From assembly GCA_937925655.1 (NCBI GenBank), contig CALAMC010000066.1, forward strand, positions 12,295-76,294: a stretch of 64,000 bases of DNA. The letters are read 5' to 3'. A program made the translations under genes and the position numbers. The notes under the pieces are model-generated. The model saw nothing but the letters and a program-made list of their open reading frames with translations, ran no database searches and was not told the DNA's origin. Within the stretch, counting starts at the first letter, position 1, and each line of letters starts with the position of its first letter. Positions 1 through 8,049 of the stretch are shown here, in pieces. The stretch comes from an uncultured candidate division Zixibacteria bacterium (lineage in GTDB: Bacteria; Zixibacteria; MSB-5A5; GN15; PGXB01).

Positions 1-1030
1 CGTCGATGTGCTGCTTGGTGAACTCAATTCCGGCCATATTGAAAAACTTGGGCCAGCCGATACGGCCTATCCACTCACCCATTCTCTCGTACTTCCGGGC
101 GTTGGCGGCCCACAGTTCCACCAGATTGCGGACGGCGGAAGTAACCTCCGGCCAGCGCGGCGGGTTGTTCGGGATAAACGGAATCGCCAGTTTCGAGAAC
201 ATCGGTTCGGTCCGGGCATTGGAAACTTTGCCGCCGACCCAGATCGAAACGCCGTCGTTGATCGGATCATTCAAAGGCATCGCCGGACAAACCGTATAGC
301 AGTTGGCGCAATACATGCAGTTTTCTTCAAGAACTTCCACGGAAGGAAGCCCGTCAACCGTCGCCGGACGAATCGCGGCGGTCGGACAGGAGGCAACCAC
401 GTTCGGGATTTCACACATCTTCTTGACGTTTTCGTGGGCCACTTTCGGCGGCTTGCGGTGAATGCCCAGAATAGCGATATCCGAGCAGTGCACCGCGCCG
501 CACATATTCAGGCAACAGGCCAGGGCGATGCGCAATTTACCGGGGAGCTTGGTGTTTTCAAAATACTCGATCAGGTCGTCCATGACGCATTTGACGATAC
601 CGGAAGCATCGGTCGCGGCCGAGTGGCAGTGCACCCACCCCTGCGTATGGACAATGCTCGAAATGGCGTTGCCGATGCCGCCGACCGGGTGACCCAGTTT
701 GGCCAGGTCTTGAATGAGGGGATCGATGTTTTCGGATTTGGTCAGAAGAAATTCGACGTTGTGGCGACTGGTGAAGCGCAGATAACCGCCGCAGTATTTG
801 TCGGCCAGATCACAATAAATTCTGATTTTTTCGATACTTATCAAGCGACCGGAGGCGGCCCGTACCGTAAACAGCTTGGCGCCGCTCTCGCTGACATGAA
901 CCATGACGCCCGGTTTGAGGATTTCATGGTATTTCCACTGGCCATAGTTTTCTTTAATAATCGGAGGCAGGAACTGCTCATAATGGGGAGGACCATAGTC
1001 CGTCCGTCTGTCTTGCATTACATCAGTCAT
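1..1030 (-). CDS. dsrB: Dissimilatory sulfite reductase beta subunit (partial, 3' end off the window)
   Basis: DsrB pairs with DsrA to form the siroheme/[4Fe-4S] sulfite reductase of the cytoplasm. About 343 codons are visible and the C-terminus lies beyond base 1. Motifs typical of DsrB are present: HTQGWVHCHSAATDASG, the cluster/siroheme segment ACCLNMCGAVHCSDI, and a ferredoxin insert CMYCANCYTVCPAMP. The ATG at 1030 follows a GAGG ribosome site, and the gene lies 39 bases after dsrA, so the two are co-transcribed. The sequence after IGWPKFF matches the usual approach to the DsrB C-terminus, so little should be missing. Whether the enzyme works in the reductive or oxidative direction cannot be read from this stretch. 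Confidence 0.95.
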   Translation of the reverse strand, partial: MTDVMQDRRTDYGPPHYEQFLPPIIKENYGQWKYHEILKPGVMVHVSESGAKLFTVRAASGRLISIEKIRIYCDLADKYCGGYLRFTSRHNVEFLLTKSENIDPLIQDLAKLGHPVGGIGNAISSIVHTQGWVHCHSAATDASGIVKCVMDDLIEYFENTKLPGKLRIALACCLNMCGAVHCSDIAILGIHRKPPKVAHENVKKMCEIPNVVASCPTAAIRPATVDGLPSVEVLEENCMYCANCYTVCPAMPLNDPINDGVSIWVGGKVSNARTEPMFSKLAIPFIPNNPPRWPEVTSAVRNLVELWAANARKYERMGEWIGRIGWPKFFNMAGIEFTKQHID

Positions 1031-1069
1031 ATTTCAAACCTCAATTTTCTGTTTGTTTGCTCTTTCCAG

Positions 1070-2248
1070 TTATTCTTCGTCTTCGCCGTAGAACACATAC
1101 GGGTTTTCACGCGGATGGGCGACCATTTCGGCCACGGGTTCCAGCCCGATGGCATCGAGGAAGTTGCCCATGCCGACGCGCTGAATGAATTCACCGACGC
1201 GTTCACGGTTTTTGCCTTCTTCGCACCAGACGTCCCAGATATTGTCGATCAATTCCTTGATGTCATCATAGGGAGGTTCGAGCTTTACGAAAGGAACGAT
1301 GACCGACGAAAGCATGGCACCCTCGATAATCGGAGCCTTGGAACCGAGAAGCAGGCAGGCACCGCGATCCTTTCCGGGACGAAGCGCTTTGGGCATGACA
1401 TTTATGCAATGCATGCATTTTTTGCAGTAACTGTTTTCAATTTTCAATTCCTTGCCGTCCCATTCCATGCATTTGCCGGGACATCTGTCAACCACGTCGT
1501 GCTGGATGTCCATGCCCTTGTCGGCATATTCCTTGACGGCGGCTTTATCCATTTGGATCTCATCACGCCAGATGCCGATGATGGACAGGTCGGAGCGGGC
1601 GATGGAAGCGACGCAATCGTTGGGACAGCCGGCCATTTTGAATTTGAATTTATAGGGGAAGGCCGGACGGTGTAATTCGTCCTGATAGTGCATGGTCAGG
1701 TCATAGGTAAGAGCCATGGTATCATAGCAGGCCCATTCACAGCGCGCCATTCCGCAACAACAGCTGGGAGTACGCAGATCGGAACCGGAGCCGCCGATAT
1801 CAAAATTAATATTTTGCAAATCGCTGAAAGTCGGTTCCAACTGATCGGTGGTCGTTCCCAGAAGAATGATATCGCCGGTCGAACCGTGCATATTGGTCAG
1901 GCCGGAGCCGCGTTTTTCCCAGATATCACAAATCTTCCGCAGGGCTTCGCTGGTATAAAACCATCCCGCGGGCTGATTGATACGCATGGTGTGGAAATGG
2001 GAAATGTTGGGCCACTTGTCCGGTAAATCGCTGTAGCGGCCGATAACGCCGCCGCCATAGCCCATAACCCCGACAATACCGCCATGTTTCCAGTGCCCAA
2101 TTTTTTCATTGTAGGATTGCTCCAACTGGCCGAGAAGGTCTGCCGCCATGGGACTCTTTTTGGCCGCCATCTTGATCTCTTTTACAAAACTGGGCCATTT
2201 TCCCTTCTCAAGCTCATCAAGCTTTGGGGTATTCGGAAGATCCGCCAT
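1070..2248 (-). CDS. dsrA: Dissimilatory sulfite reductase alpha subunit
   Basis: DsrA carries the catalytic siroheme-[4Fe-4S] centre that reduces sulfite, or oxidises sulfur in reverse. At 392 residues it is shorter than the roughly 430-residue proteobacterial proteins I know. The signature residues are intact: MHGSTGDI, a CX5C (CCGMARC) and a CX3C (CPNDC) that bind the coupled cluster, and an inserted ferredoxin domain with CPGKC and CKKCMHC. The segment HRPAFPYKFKFK is diagnostic. The ATG at 2248 has an AAGGAGA ribosome site six bases upstream. dsrB follows on the same strand. The upstream 417 bases separate it from the qmo terminator, so dsrAB probably has its own promoter. Confidence 0.96.
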   Translation of the reverse strand: MADLPNTPKLDELEKGKWPSFVKEIKMAAKKSPMAADLLGQLEQSYNEKIGHWKHGGIVGVMGYGGGVIGRYSDLPDKWPNISHFHTMRINQPAGWFYTSEALRKICDIWEKRGSGLTNMHGSTGDIILLGTTTDQLEPTFSDLQNINFDIGGSGSDLRTPSCCCGMARCEWACYDTMALTYDLTMHYQDELHRPAFPYKFKFKMAGCPNDCVASIARSDLSIIGIWRDEIQMDKAAVKEYADKGMDIQHDVVDRCPGKCMEWDGKELKIENSYCKKCMHCINVMPKALRPGKDRGACLLLGSKAPIIEGAMLSSVIVPFVKLEPPYDDIKELIDNIWDVWCEEGKNRERVGEFIQRVGMGNFLDAIGLEPVAEMVAHPRENPYVFYGEDEE

Positions 2249-2665
2249 TGCATCTCCTTGAGTGAAAAGTGTGTTTTTTATCTTAAATTTTTGTCAACCA
2301 ATCCATTAGAATTTTCCCGCATTACCTTATAAATACTATCGCGGAAAAAATGAGCGATTATATCCGGCCTTGCGGTTTTATCCTATATACTAAAGCCTAA
2401 AAGTAACTTATTTTACACTTCGAGTCAAGAGCATTTTGTGAAAAATTTCATTATCTTATTTTTTATATTTCCTTTTTTATAAGTGCTTGGGAAATAATTC
2501 ACATTTATATCACAATGTAATATAATATGTTATACCAAAAGAGCGAGTAATCGTACCAGAATACGCCATTATTTCAATAGTTATAATTCGGGCTGAATTT
2601 GCCAAAAATATGTCAATTCCTAAAACCCGAAAGACCGGGGTCATTAAGGCCATTTGGTATTATGC
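2249..2665. other. AT-rich intergenic region upstream of dsrAB
   Basis: No coding frame worth naming is seen here. The stretch is strongly AT-rich and must contain the dsrAB promoter on the minus strand. A TTGACA is present (reverse complement at 2292-2297), but it lacks a convincing -10 at 16-18 bases, so I do not place a promoter. The left end carries the AAGGAGA ribosome site of dsrA. Confidence 0.6.
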
Positions 2666-2694
2666 AAAAGGGCCCCGCAAGAGGGCCCTTTTTT
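2666..2694 (-). terminator. Bidirectional rho-independent terminator after qmoB
   Basis: A 10-bp stem (AAAAGGGCCC / GGGCCCTTTT) with a 7-base loop is flanked by A and T runs, so it reads as a terminator on either strand. It sits 18 bases past the qmoB stop and cleanly separates the qmoAB unit from dsrAB. Confidence 0.9.
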
Positions 2695-2712
2695 AAATAA
2701 GAATTATCGGGG

Positions 2713-4947
2713 CTACATACCTTTATAAGGATTAGGCCCGACGCGGTTCATGGTTTCCAGAAAATCATCGAATATTTTCGGGATTTGGTCATAGTCGGAA
2801 ATGGCCAATTCATGAAATTCCACGCGGTCTTCTTCAAGCACCAGTTGCTTGAGTTTCTCGCGCACGTTTTCCATGCGGTAGTCGGCCAGTTCGCTGCCGC
2901 GGATGAAGTGGCACTGATAGTCATCACCCTTTTTGCAGCCGATCAGAAGAACGCCATCGTAACCACTGGCCAGCGCGTCGCTAACCCAAACGGCGTTCAT
3001 CGACCCCAGACAGCGCAGAGGGATGATGCGAATCATGGCGTTATACTGAATACGTTTGATCCCGACATAATCGACCGCCGGGAGGGCGTCGTTTTCGCAG
3101 ATGAAAGCGAGGATGCGCGGTTTTTCATCGAATTCATCCGGCATCGGAATCGAGCGAATCATCTGTGAAATCATGCGGACACTGTAATTCTTGAACGATA
3201 TGATTCTTTCCGGGCAGGCTCCCAGGCAAACCCCGCAACGGCGACAGCGGAAGGGGTTGGGCAAGGGCGTGCCCTTGTCATCCTCGTCCAGCGCCCCGAA
3301 CGGACATTCTTCGGTGCAACGCTTGCACTGGGTACATTTCTGCATCATGAAGTCGGGGTAGCTCAAATCGCCGGCGCGGGGATGGACCGCTTTACCGTTC
3401 GATATGGCCTCGACAGCCTGAATGGCTTTAAGAGCGGCGCCGTAGGCGTCGTTTTGGGCCGTGGCGAAATCCATAGGAGCGCGGACACAACCGGCCGCAT
3501 AGATAGCCGTGCGACGAGTCTCGTACGGAAAACAAATGAAATGCGAATCCGGAAAACCATACTTAAGGGTGGGAAGATCGGTGCCCTGACGATAGGTCAA
3601 ATTTAAAATATGCGCTCCCTTTTCGGCGCTTTCCGCCGCCTTTTTACCGTCCTCGGTTTTGCCTTCCTCGGTCGGTCGAGACCCTGCCTCACTGCCTTCG
3701 GCGCTCGCCGGTGCGTCATCGACTTTGGTCGTCGGCACCATTCCGGTGGCCAGTACCAGCATATCGGCTTTGATGGTTATATCTTCGCCGAGAAGAGTTT
3801 CTTCGACGTCTATTTCCACCGAACCGTTATTGGCCCGAACCTCGGCGATTTCTCCCTTGGTCAAAAACAGACCGTCGTCATTCTGGGCATGTTGATAAAA
3901 CAGCTCATACTGCTGCGGCGAACGCAGGTCTTTATAAATGATGTAGATCTTGGCATCGGGGTATTGCTGGCGGACATACATGGCTTGCTTTAATGATACG
4001 CGACAGCACACCGACGAACAATAGGGCAGATGGTCCTGGTCGCGAGACCCGGCGCATTGTATAAAAGCAATGCTGTCAATCGGCTTGTTGTCGGACGGCT
4101 TTTTAATACCGCCGCCGGTAACCATAGCTTCCAGTTCAATATTGGTAACGATATTCGGTGATTTGCCGTAACCGAGATAATCCAGTTTTTTGGTATCATA
4201 CGGTTTCCAGCCGGTGGCCTGGATAATCGAACCGAAGGTCATTGGCTCCGACCCATCGCCGAATGTTACCGCGAACTTCCCCGGTTGTCCCTTGGTTTTA
4301 TCGACGGTACATCCGGTTTTCACGGTAATATTGTCATGCCTTGTAACCAGTTCGACCAATGCCTCAACGCCGGAATCTTCCAGGTCCTGATAGGGCGGGG
4401 CCTTGGGGAATACTTTTTTAAACCGGGTGGCCCAGCCGCCCAGTTTGTTTTCTTTTTCAACCAGAGTTACCTTATATCCGGCGTTGGCCGCGGCCAAAGC
4501 CGCCCTCATGCCCGTCATGCCTCCGCCGATGACCAGAATGTCTTTGCTGGTTTCTTCGATCAACGGCTGGGGCACTTCCACCGCTTCAACCTTGGCGACC
4601 GACATGCGGATGACATCCTCGGCCAGAAGTTGGGTGTCCTCGTCGCCCGCCGGATGGCACCAGGCGACATGCTCGCGAAGAACCGCCCGGTCAACCAAAA
4701 TATCTTCACCGAAATCGAAGATTTCCGGAAAAACACGGGGTGAACAGGCACCCAGCACGATTTTATTTACGCCTTCGTTTTTTATATCGTTTTTGATTAT
4801 TTCCAGACCTTCGGGATTGCAGAAGGCCTCATGAGTGCGACAAATAGCCACCTTCTTTTCTTTGGCGGCGCCAATCAATTTATCGATATCGACGGATTTG
4901 GCGATATCGCACCCTTTGCAGATATAGCATCCGATTTTGGCTTCCAT
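2713..4947 (-). CDS. qmoB: Quinone-interacting oxidoreductase subunit QmoB (HdrA/MvhD-like flavoprotein)
   Basis: QmoB is a cytoplasmic FAD/iron-sulfur subunit that moves electrons between the quinone pool and APS reductase in sulfate reducers. The 744 residues match the family length. Order of domains: an N-terminal Cys-rich segment (GCYICKGCDIAKS), an HdrA FAD domain with the GGGMTG dinucleotide motif near residue 137, QCAGSRD and CSSVCCRVS, two [4Fe-4S] motifs (CTQCKRCTEECP and CRRCGVCLGACP) near residues 535-570, and a C-terminal MvhD-like domain (RCLGSMNAVW, IGCKKGDDYQCHF). It starts four bases after qmoA and is followed by a strong terminator. No qmoC follows, so the membrane partner must be elsewhere or replaced. 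Confidence 0.93.
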   Translation of the reverse strand: MEAKIGCYICKGCDIAKSVDIDKLIGAAKEKKVAICRTHEAFCNPEGLEIIKNDIKNEGVNKIVLGACSPRVFPEIFDFGEDILVDRAVLREHVAWCHPAGDEDTQLLAEDVIRMSVAKVEAVEVPQPLIEETSKDILVIGGGMTGMRAALAAANAGYKVTLVEKENKLGGWATRFKKVFPKAPPYQDLEDSGVEALVELVTRHDNITVKTGCTVDKTKGQPGKFAVTFGDGSEPMTFGSIIQATGWKPYDTKKLDYLGYGKSPNIVTNIELEAMVTGGGIKKPSDNKPIDSIAFIQCAGSRDQDHLPYCSSVCCRVSLKQAMYVRQQYPDAKIYIIYKDLRSPQQYELFYQHAQNDDGLFLTKGEIAEVRANNGSVEIDVEETLLGEDITIKADMLVLATGMVPTTKVDDAPASAEGSEAGSRPTEEGKTEDGKKAAESAEKGAHILNLTYRQGTDLPTLKYGFPDSHFICFPYETRRTAIYAAGCVRAPMDFATAQNDAYGAALKAIQAVEAISNGKAVHPRAGDLSYPDFMMQKCTQCKRCTEECPFGALDEDDKGTPLPNPFRCRRCGVCLGACPERIISFKNYSVRMISQMIRSIPMPDEFDEKPRILAFICENDALPAVDYVGIKRIQYNAMIRIIPLRCLGSMNAVWVSDALASGYDGVLLIGCKKGDDYQCHFIRGSELADYRMENVREKLKQLVLEEDRVEFHELAISDYDQIPKIFDDFLETMNRVGPNPYKGM

Positions 4948-4951
4948 GGTG

Positions 4952-6229
4952 CTACCTCCTCATCCCGTGGTTGATGGCTTTCAGGGCCGCACCGGTGGCA
5001 TCCTGCACGGATGCCGCCACTTCCATCGGTCGCATGACCGTTCCAGCGCCAATGACCCCTTTACCGCTGTCGGGGACAATAAATCCGAATTCATCCAGCG
5101 GAGTACCAAGCGGAGGCGGCGTTTCCGATGTATTCGGAACCATCCCGACCGCCAATACCGCCATGTCAACCTCCATTTTCGTAATCTTGCCGGTCAGCGT
5201 ATTTTCGGCTTCGAGGATGACATTGCCATTGGCCGGATTTTCAGTGATTTTGGCCACCTTGCCCCTATGGAAATGAAACTTCTCATCGGCTTGCTGTTTG
5301 ACGTAAAAATCTTCCAGCCGGCCCGGGGAACGGACATCGATATAAAACATATGCACTTCCGCATCGGGGTACTGCGTGCGGATATACGTGCCCTGTTTCA
5401 TCGAGGCCAGACAGCAGATAGCCGAGCAGTAGGGCAGGTGGTTTTCATCGCGGGACCCGGCGCACTGGACAAAACCGATTTTGGTAATTTCCTTGCCGTC
5501 CGATGGGCGATAAATTTTACCTCCGGTCGGGCCGTTGTCCGACGCCAGTCGTTCCATTATGACATTGGTGATGACATTCTTGATTTTTCCGAAACCGAGA
5601 TTTTCTATTTTTGTGGCGTCATACGCGTGCCAGCCGGTGCACCAGACCACCGCTTTAACCCTGGCTGTTATGGTGCGGGGCTTCATATCCAGTTCAATGG
5701 CGCCATAAGCACAGGCATCGGCGCATTTTTTCATCCGTTCATCGGAGGCATATCGAGGGTCAATGGCATACCTGAACGGGTAGGCCAGGCTGTGGGGCAA
5801 ATAAACCGCTTTGGTCTTATCCAGATTATAATTGAAATCATTATCGCGCTCGATTTCGCAAACCTTTTCGCATTCGCCGCAGGCCGTGCATTTTTCATTG
5901 ACAAAGCGCGGCATCAATGTTATCCGGGCTTCATAATTACCCGGCTCGCCGGTGACATTTTCCACCTTTGCCAGCGTCAGGACGCGAACATGGGGGTTGG
6001 ACCGTATTCTCTTGAGATTGATCTCAATTCCGCAGGTTGGGGGACACAGTTTGGGGAAATACTGCTTCGAGGCCGCGACACGGCCACCCAGCGTGGGGAG
6101 AATTTCGGCCAGAATTACATCCTTGCCGACCTCGGCTGTTTCGATTGCTGTTGTCATCCCGGCGATACCACCGCCTACCACCAGAGTATCGGCGGTGATG
6201 GTATCTTCGCGCGGTTCAAACTCAGCCAT
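4952..6229 (-). CDS. qmoA: Quinone-interacting oxidoreductase subunit QmoA (HdrA-like flavoprotein)
   Basis: QmoA is the smaller HdrA-like FAD subunit of the Qmo complex. The 425 residues include the FAD motif GGGIAG (about residues 19-24), LGGRVAASKQYFPKLCPPTCG, a ferredoxin-like Cys set (CTACGECEKVCE, then CADACAYGA), QCAGSRDENHLPYCSAICC, and a C-terminal FAD segment ending in GAALKAINHG. The ATG at 6229 is preceded by AAGGAGA. It is the first gene of a two-gene unit with qmoB and has a good sigma-70-type promoter upstream. The pairing with dsrAB on the same strand supports a role in sulfite or sulfate respiration, though aprAB and sat are not in the window. Confidence 0.93.
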   Translation of the reverse strand: MAEFEPREDTITADTLVVGGGIAGMTTAIETAEVGKDVILAEILPTLGGRVAASKQYFPKLCPPTCGIEINLKRIRSNPHVRVLTLAKVENVTGEPGNYEARITLMPRFVNEKCTACGECEKVCEIERDNDFNYNLDKTKAVYLPHSLAYPFRYAIDPRYASDERMKKCADACAYGAIELDMKPRTITARVKAVVWCTGWHAYDATKIENLGFGKIKNVITNVIMERLASDNGPTGGKIYRPSDGKEITKIGFVQCAGSRDENHLPYCSAICCLASMKQGTYIRTQYPDAEVHMFYIDVRSPGRLEDFYVKQQADEKFHFHRGKVAKITENPANGNVILEAENTLTGKITKMEVDMAVLAVGMVPNTSETPPPLGTPLDEFGFIVPDSGKGVIGAGTVMRPMEVAASVQDATGAALKAINHGMRR

Positions 6230-6377
6230 TGTGCATCTCCTTGTTCACCCGCCCGAAATTGGGGACAGGCTTTATCTTATTCTTCTTTATTTTGTCTTGC
6301 TTGTGAAATTTTTAACAAATCCTGTCATTTAAAAAGCAGATTGCTCTGCCCGATTTCGTCCAAAATATTTGACATTG

Positions 6378-6406
6378 ATAATATTAGATGCGGCCGGGTT
6401 TGTCAA
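6378..6406 (-). promoter_or_regulatory. Sigma-70-like promoter of qmoAB
   Basis: On the minus strand a perfect TTGACA (6401-6406) is followed after exactly 17 bases by TATTAT (6378-6383). Transcription would begin near 6371, giving a leader of about 140 bases before the qmoA ATG at 6229. Confidence 0.75.
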
Positions 6407-6454
6407 GAGTTTATGTGTACAATTTAAATTCGCCGCGAATTTCAAAATAAGAAT

Positions 6455-7099
6455 TCATCGGGCAAGGCTGAAACATACATATTTAATAGTTCTTTTGGCC
6501 AGCAAATGCCCTTTTTCAAATGTTGTCTGTATGGCCAAATCTTGATTTTTAATCGGAGAACCGTATAAGTCCCATGTTAACTCATGGATACAGCATTTTT
6601 CGTCGGCGATGGTTTCAAGGGTGAATTGAAACAGCCCGTCCGAGTCGGTTTTGAGATGAATCAGGCCGTCTTTTTTTAAAACCTGGCTGTAAAGGGCCAA
6701 AAAACGTGCCGATGTCAGTCTTTTTTGTGATTTGCACGGTTTTGGGAAGGGGTCGGGGAAGGTTATCCAGATTTCTGAAATTTCATCTTTATCGAAAAAT
6801 TCGGTCAAAAGTTCTATCCGGTTTCTGATAAAGGCCACATTATATATATCCATCTCGGCGGCCGTTTTGGCCCCGCGCCAGATACGGGCACCCTTTAAAT
6901 CGATACCGATAAAATTGCGGTCGGGGTGACGTAACGCCAGATTTATGGTGTATTCCGCTTTGCCGCAAGCCAGTTCCAGGACAATGCGGTTATTGTTGCC
7001 GAAGCGCTCGGCCCATCTGCCTTTAGGCGGCGGCAGTTCTTCAAAAACATTGGGAAAAGTTTTAAGATCTGCAAATTTGGCCAGTTTACCCTTTGACAT
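6455..7099 (-). CDS. trmB: tRNA (guanine-N7-)-methyltransferase
   Basis: TrmB methylates G46 of tRNA variable loops using S-adenosylmethionine. The 214-residue length is typical. Recognisable motifs are the SAM-binding LELACGKAEYTINLA, FIGIDLKGARIWRGAKTA, and the family signature WITFPDPFPKPCKSQKRLT with the conserved Asp and Pro residues. It follows the retropepsin-like gene by nine bases and nadE upstream of that, forming a three-gene minus-strand operon. A short AT-rich stem-loop (6426-6442) lies beyond its stop and may help termination. Confidence 0.92.
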   Translation of the reverse strand: MSKGKLAKFADLKTFPNVFEELPPPKGRWAERFGNNNRIVLELACGKAEYTINLALRHPDRNFIGIDLKGARIWRGAKTAAEMDIYNVAFIRNRIELLTEFFDKDEISEIWITFPDPFPKPCKSQKRLTSARFLALYSQVLKKDGLIHLKTDSDGLFQFTLETIADEKCCIHELTWDLYGSPIKNQDLAIQTTFEKGHLLAKRTIKYVCFSLAR

Positions 7100-7108
7100 T
7101 AATATAAC

Positions 7109-8041
7109 CTATGGTAGAACTTTGAATTGCCTTTGGCGAAAATTTATTTCCAGAGTTTGAAAACGGTTAATAATATCCATTCCGATTATCCCCCCGGTGC
7201 TATACCATTCACCCTTTACTTCCGGGATATTCCCGATATAAAGACCAACCCGTTCCACCGGGGTTTGCCCCAAACTAATATTCGCGGCATGACCGGTTAT
7301 GGCCGTATCGGGGCTTAAATCCAGACCCGTATATACCAATATGGAATTGCTGTCCATAATAACATTACATTGCCGGGCGATTTCCGGGGCGACAAAGGAA
7401 TATTTGCTGCCGGTGTCGAGTATAAAATATGTCCGGTGTCCATTAACCATGCCCGGTATAATGACAAAGTCGTTTTGTATAATAAGCGAATCGGACAATG
7501 ATCCGGCGGAACTGTCATCGTCACAACCACTCATCATCATTTTAAATTTGGCTTTACGTCCGTGCGACATGGTGAAGCGCAAACAGGGAGCCCGACCGAG
7601 AATATCAAGCCCGAGTACCCCCAGAACTTTTTTGCCCCCTAAATCATAGAGCGTATCGACGACCAGAACCGGAACCTTTTTTAGATTGATGGTCCCCGTT
7701 TTAAAATATTCAAGGGTTATTTGACCGGATATGTTTTTAATCTTGCCCTGGAGCCCCAGAATATCCGGCATATCCTGGCCTGAAAGCAAAGAAGTGTCGT
7801 AGCCTTCATTTTCGCCCAGAACCGACCGTTGCACAATCGTATGAGAGGCGCCCAAATCAACCAGAAAGTATCCCACCCGATGGCCTTTGATTTTGCCCAT
7901 GACAAAAGGCAGACCGTCGGAAATTTCGACAGCCGTTTCGCCATAACGATCATCCCGATGCCGTATGGGTGCCGTCTCGGTTTCGGCCCAGGTATAAATA
8001 GAAATGCCAATTAGCCACAATGTAATAAGGAGCAATTTCAT
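7109..8041 (-). CDS. Exported retropepsin-like aspartic protease with two aspartyl domains
   Basis: The 310-residue product begins with a signal peptide (about residues 1-19, ending YTWAE). It contains two clan-AA aspartyl repeats: VDLGASHTIV with Asp62, and LDTGSKYSFV with Asp209. The second has the canonical D-T-G; the first has D-L-G, which is unusual and may be inactive or structural. Each is followed by a hydrophobic LGLDILG or GIIGMDII segment, as expected for retropepsin folds. It would act in the periplasm on an unknown substrate. The gene lies between nadE (eight-base gap) and trmB (nine-base gap). Non-proteolytic aspartyl-like proteins share this look, so activity is inferred. Confidence 0.8.
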   Translation of the reverse strand: MKLLLITLWLIGISIYTWAETETAPIRHRDDRYGETAVEISDGLPFVMGKIKGHRVGYFLVDLGASHTIVQRSVLGENEGYDTSLLSGQDMPDILGLQGKIKNISGQITLEYFKTGTINLKKVPVLVVDTLYDLGGKKVLGVLGLDILGRAPCLRFTMSHGRKAKFKMMMSGCDDDSSAGSLSDSLIIQNDFVIIPGMVNGHRTYFILDTGSKYSFVAPEIARQCNVIMDSNSILVYTGLDLSPDTAITGHAANISLGQTPVERVGLYIGNIPEVKGEWYSTGGIIGMDIINRFQTLEINFRQRQFKVLP

Positions 8042-8049
8042 TTACTGAA

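Noticed and set aside
8..1675. A 555-codon open frame on the plus strand opposite dsrAB
   Set aside because: It is antisense to two unmistakable conserved genes, its product is low-complexity (Phe/His/Asp-rich) and matches no family. It is a by-product of codon bias.
2269..2297. Promoter of dsrAB from the TTGACA at 2292-2297
   Set aside because: No acceptable -10 lies 16-18 bases downstream, so I do not call it.
4937..6427. A 496-codon plus-strand frame opposite qmoA
   Set aside because: Fully antisense to a conserved flavoprotein gene and without recognisable domains.
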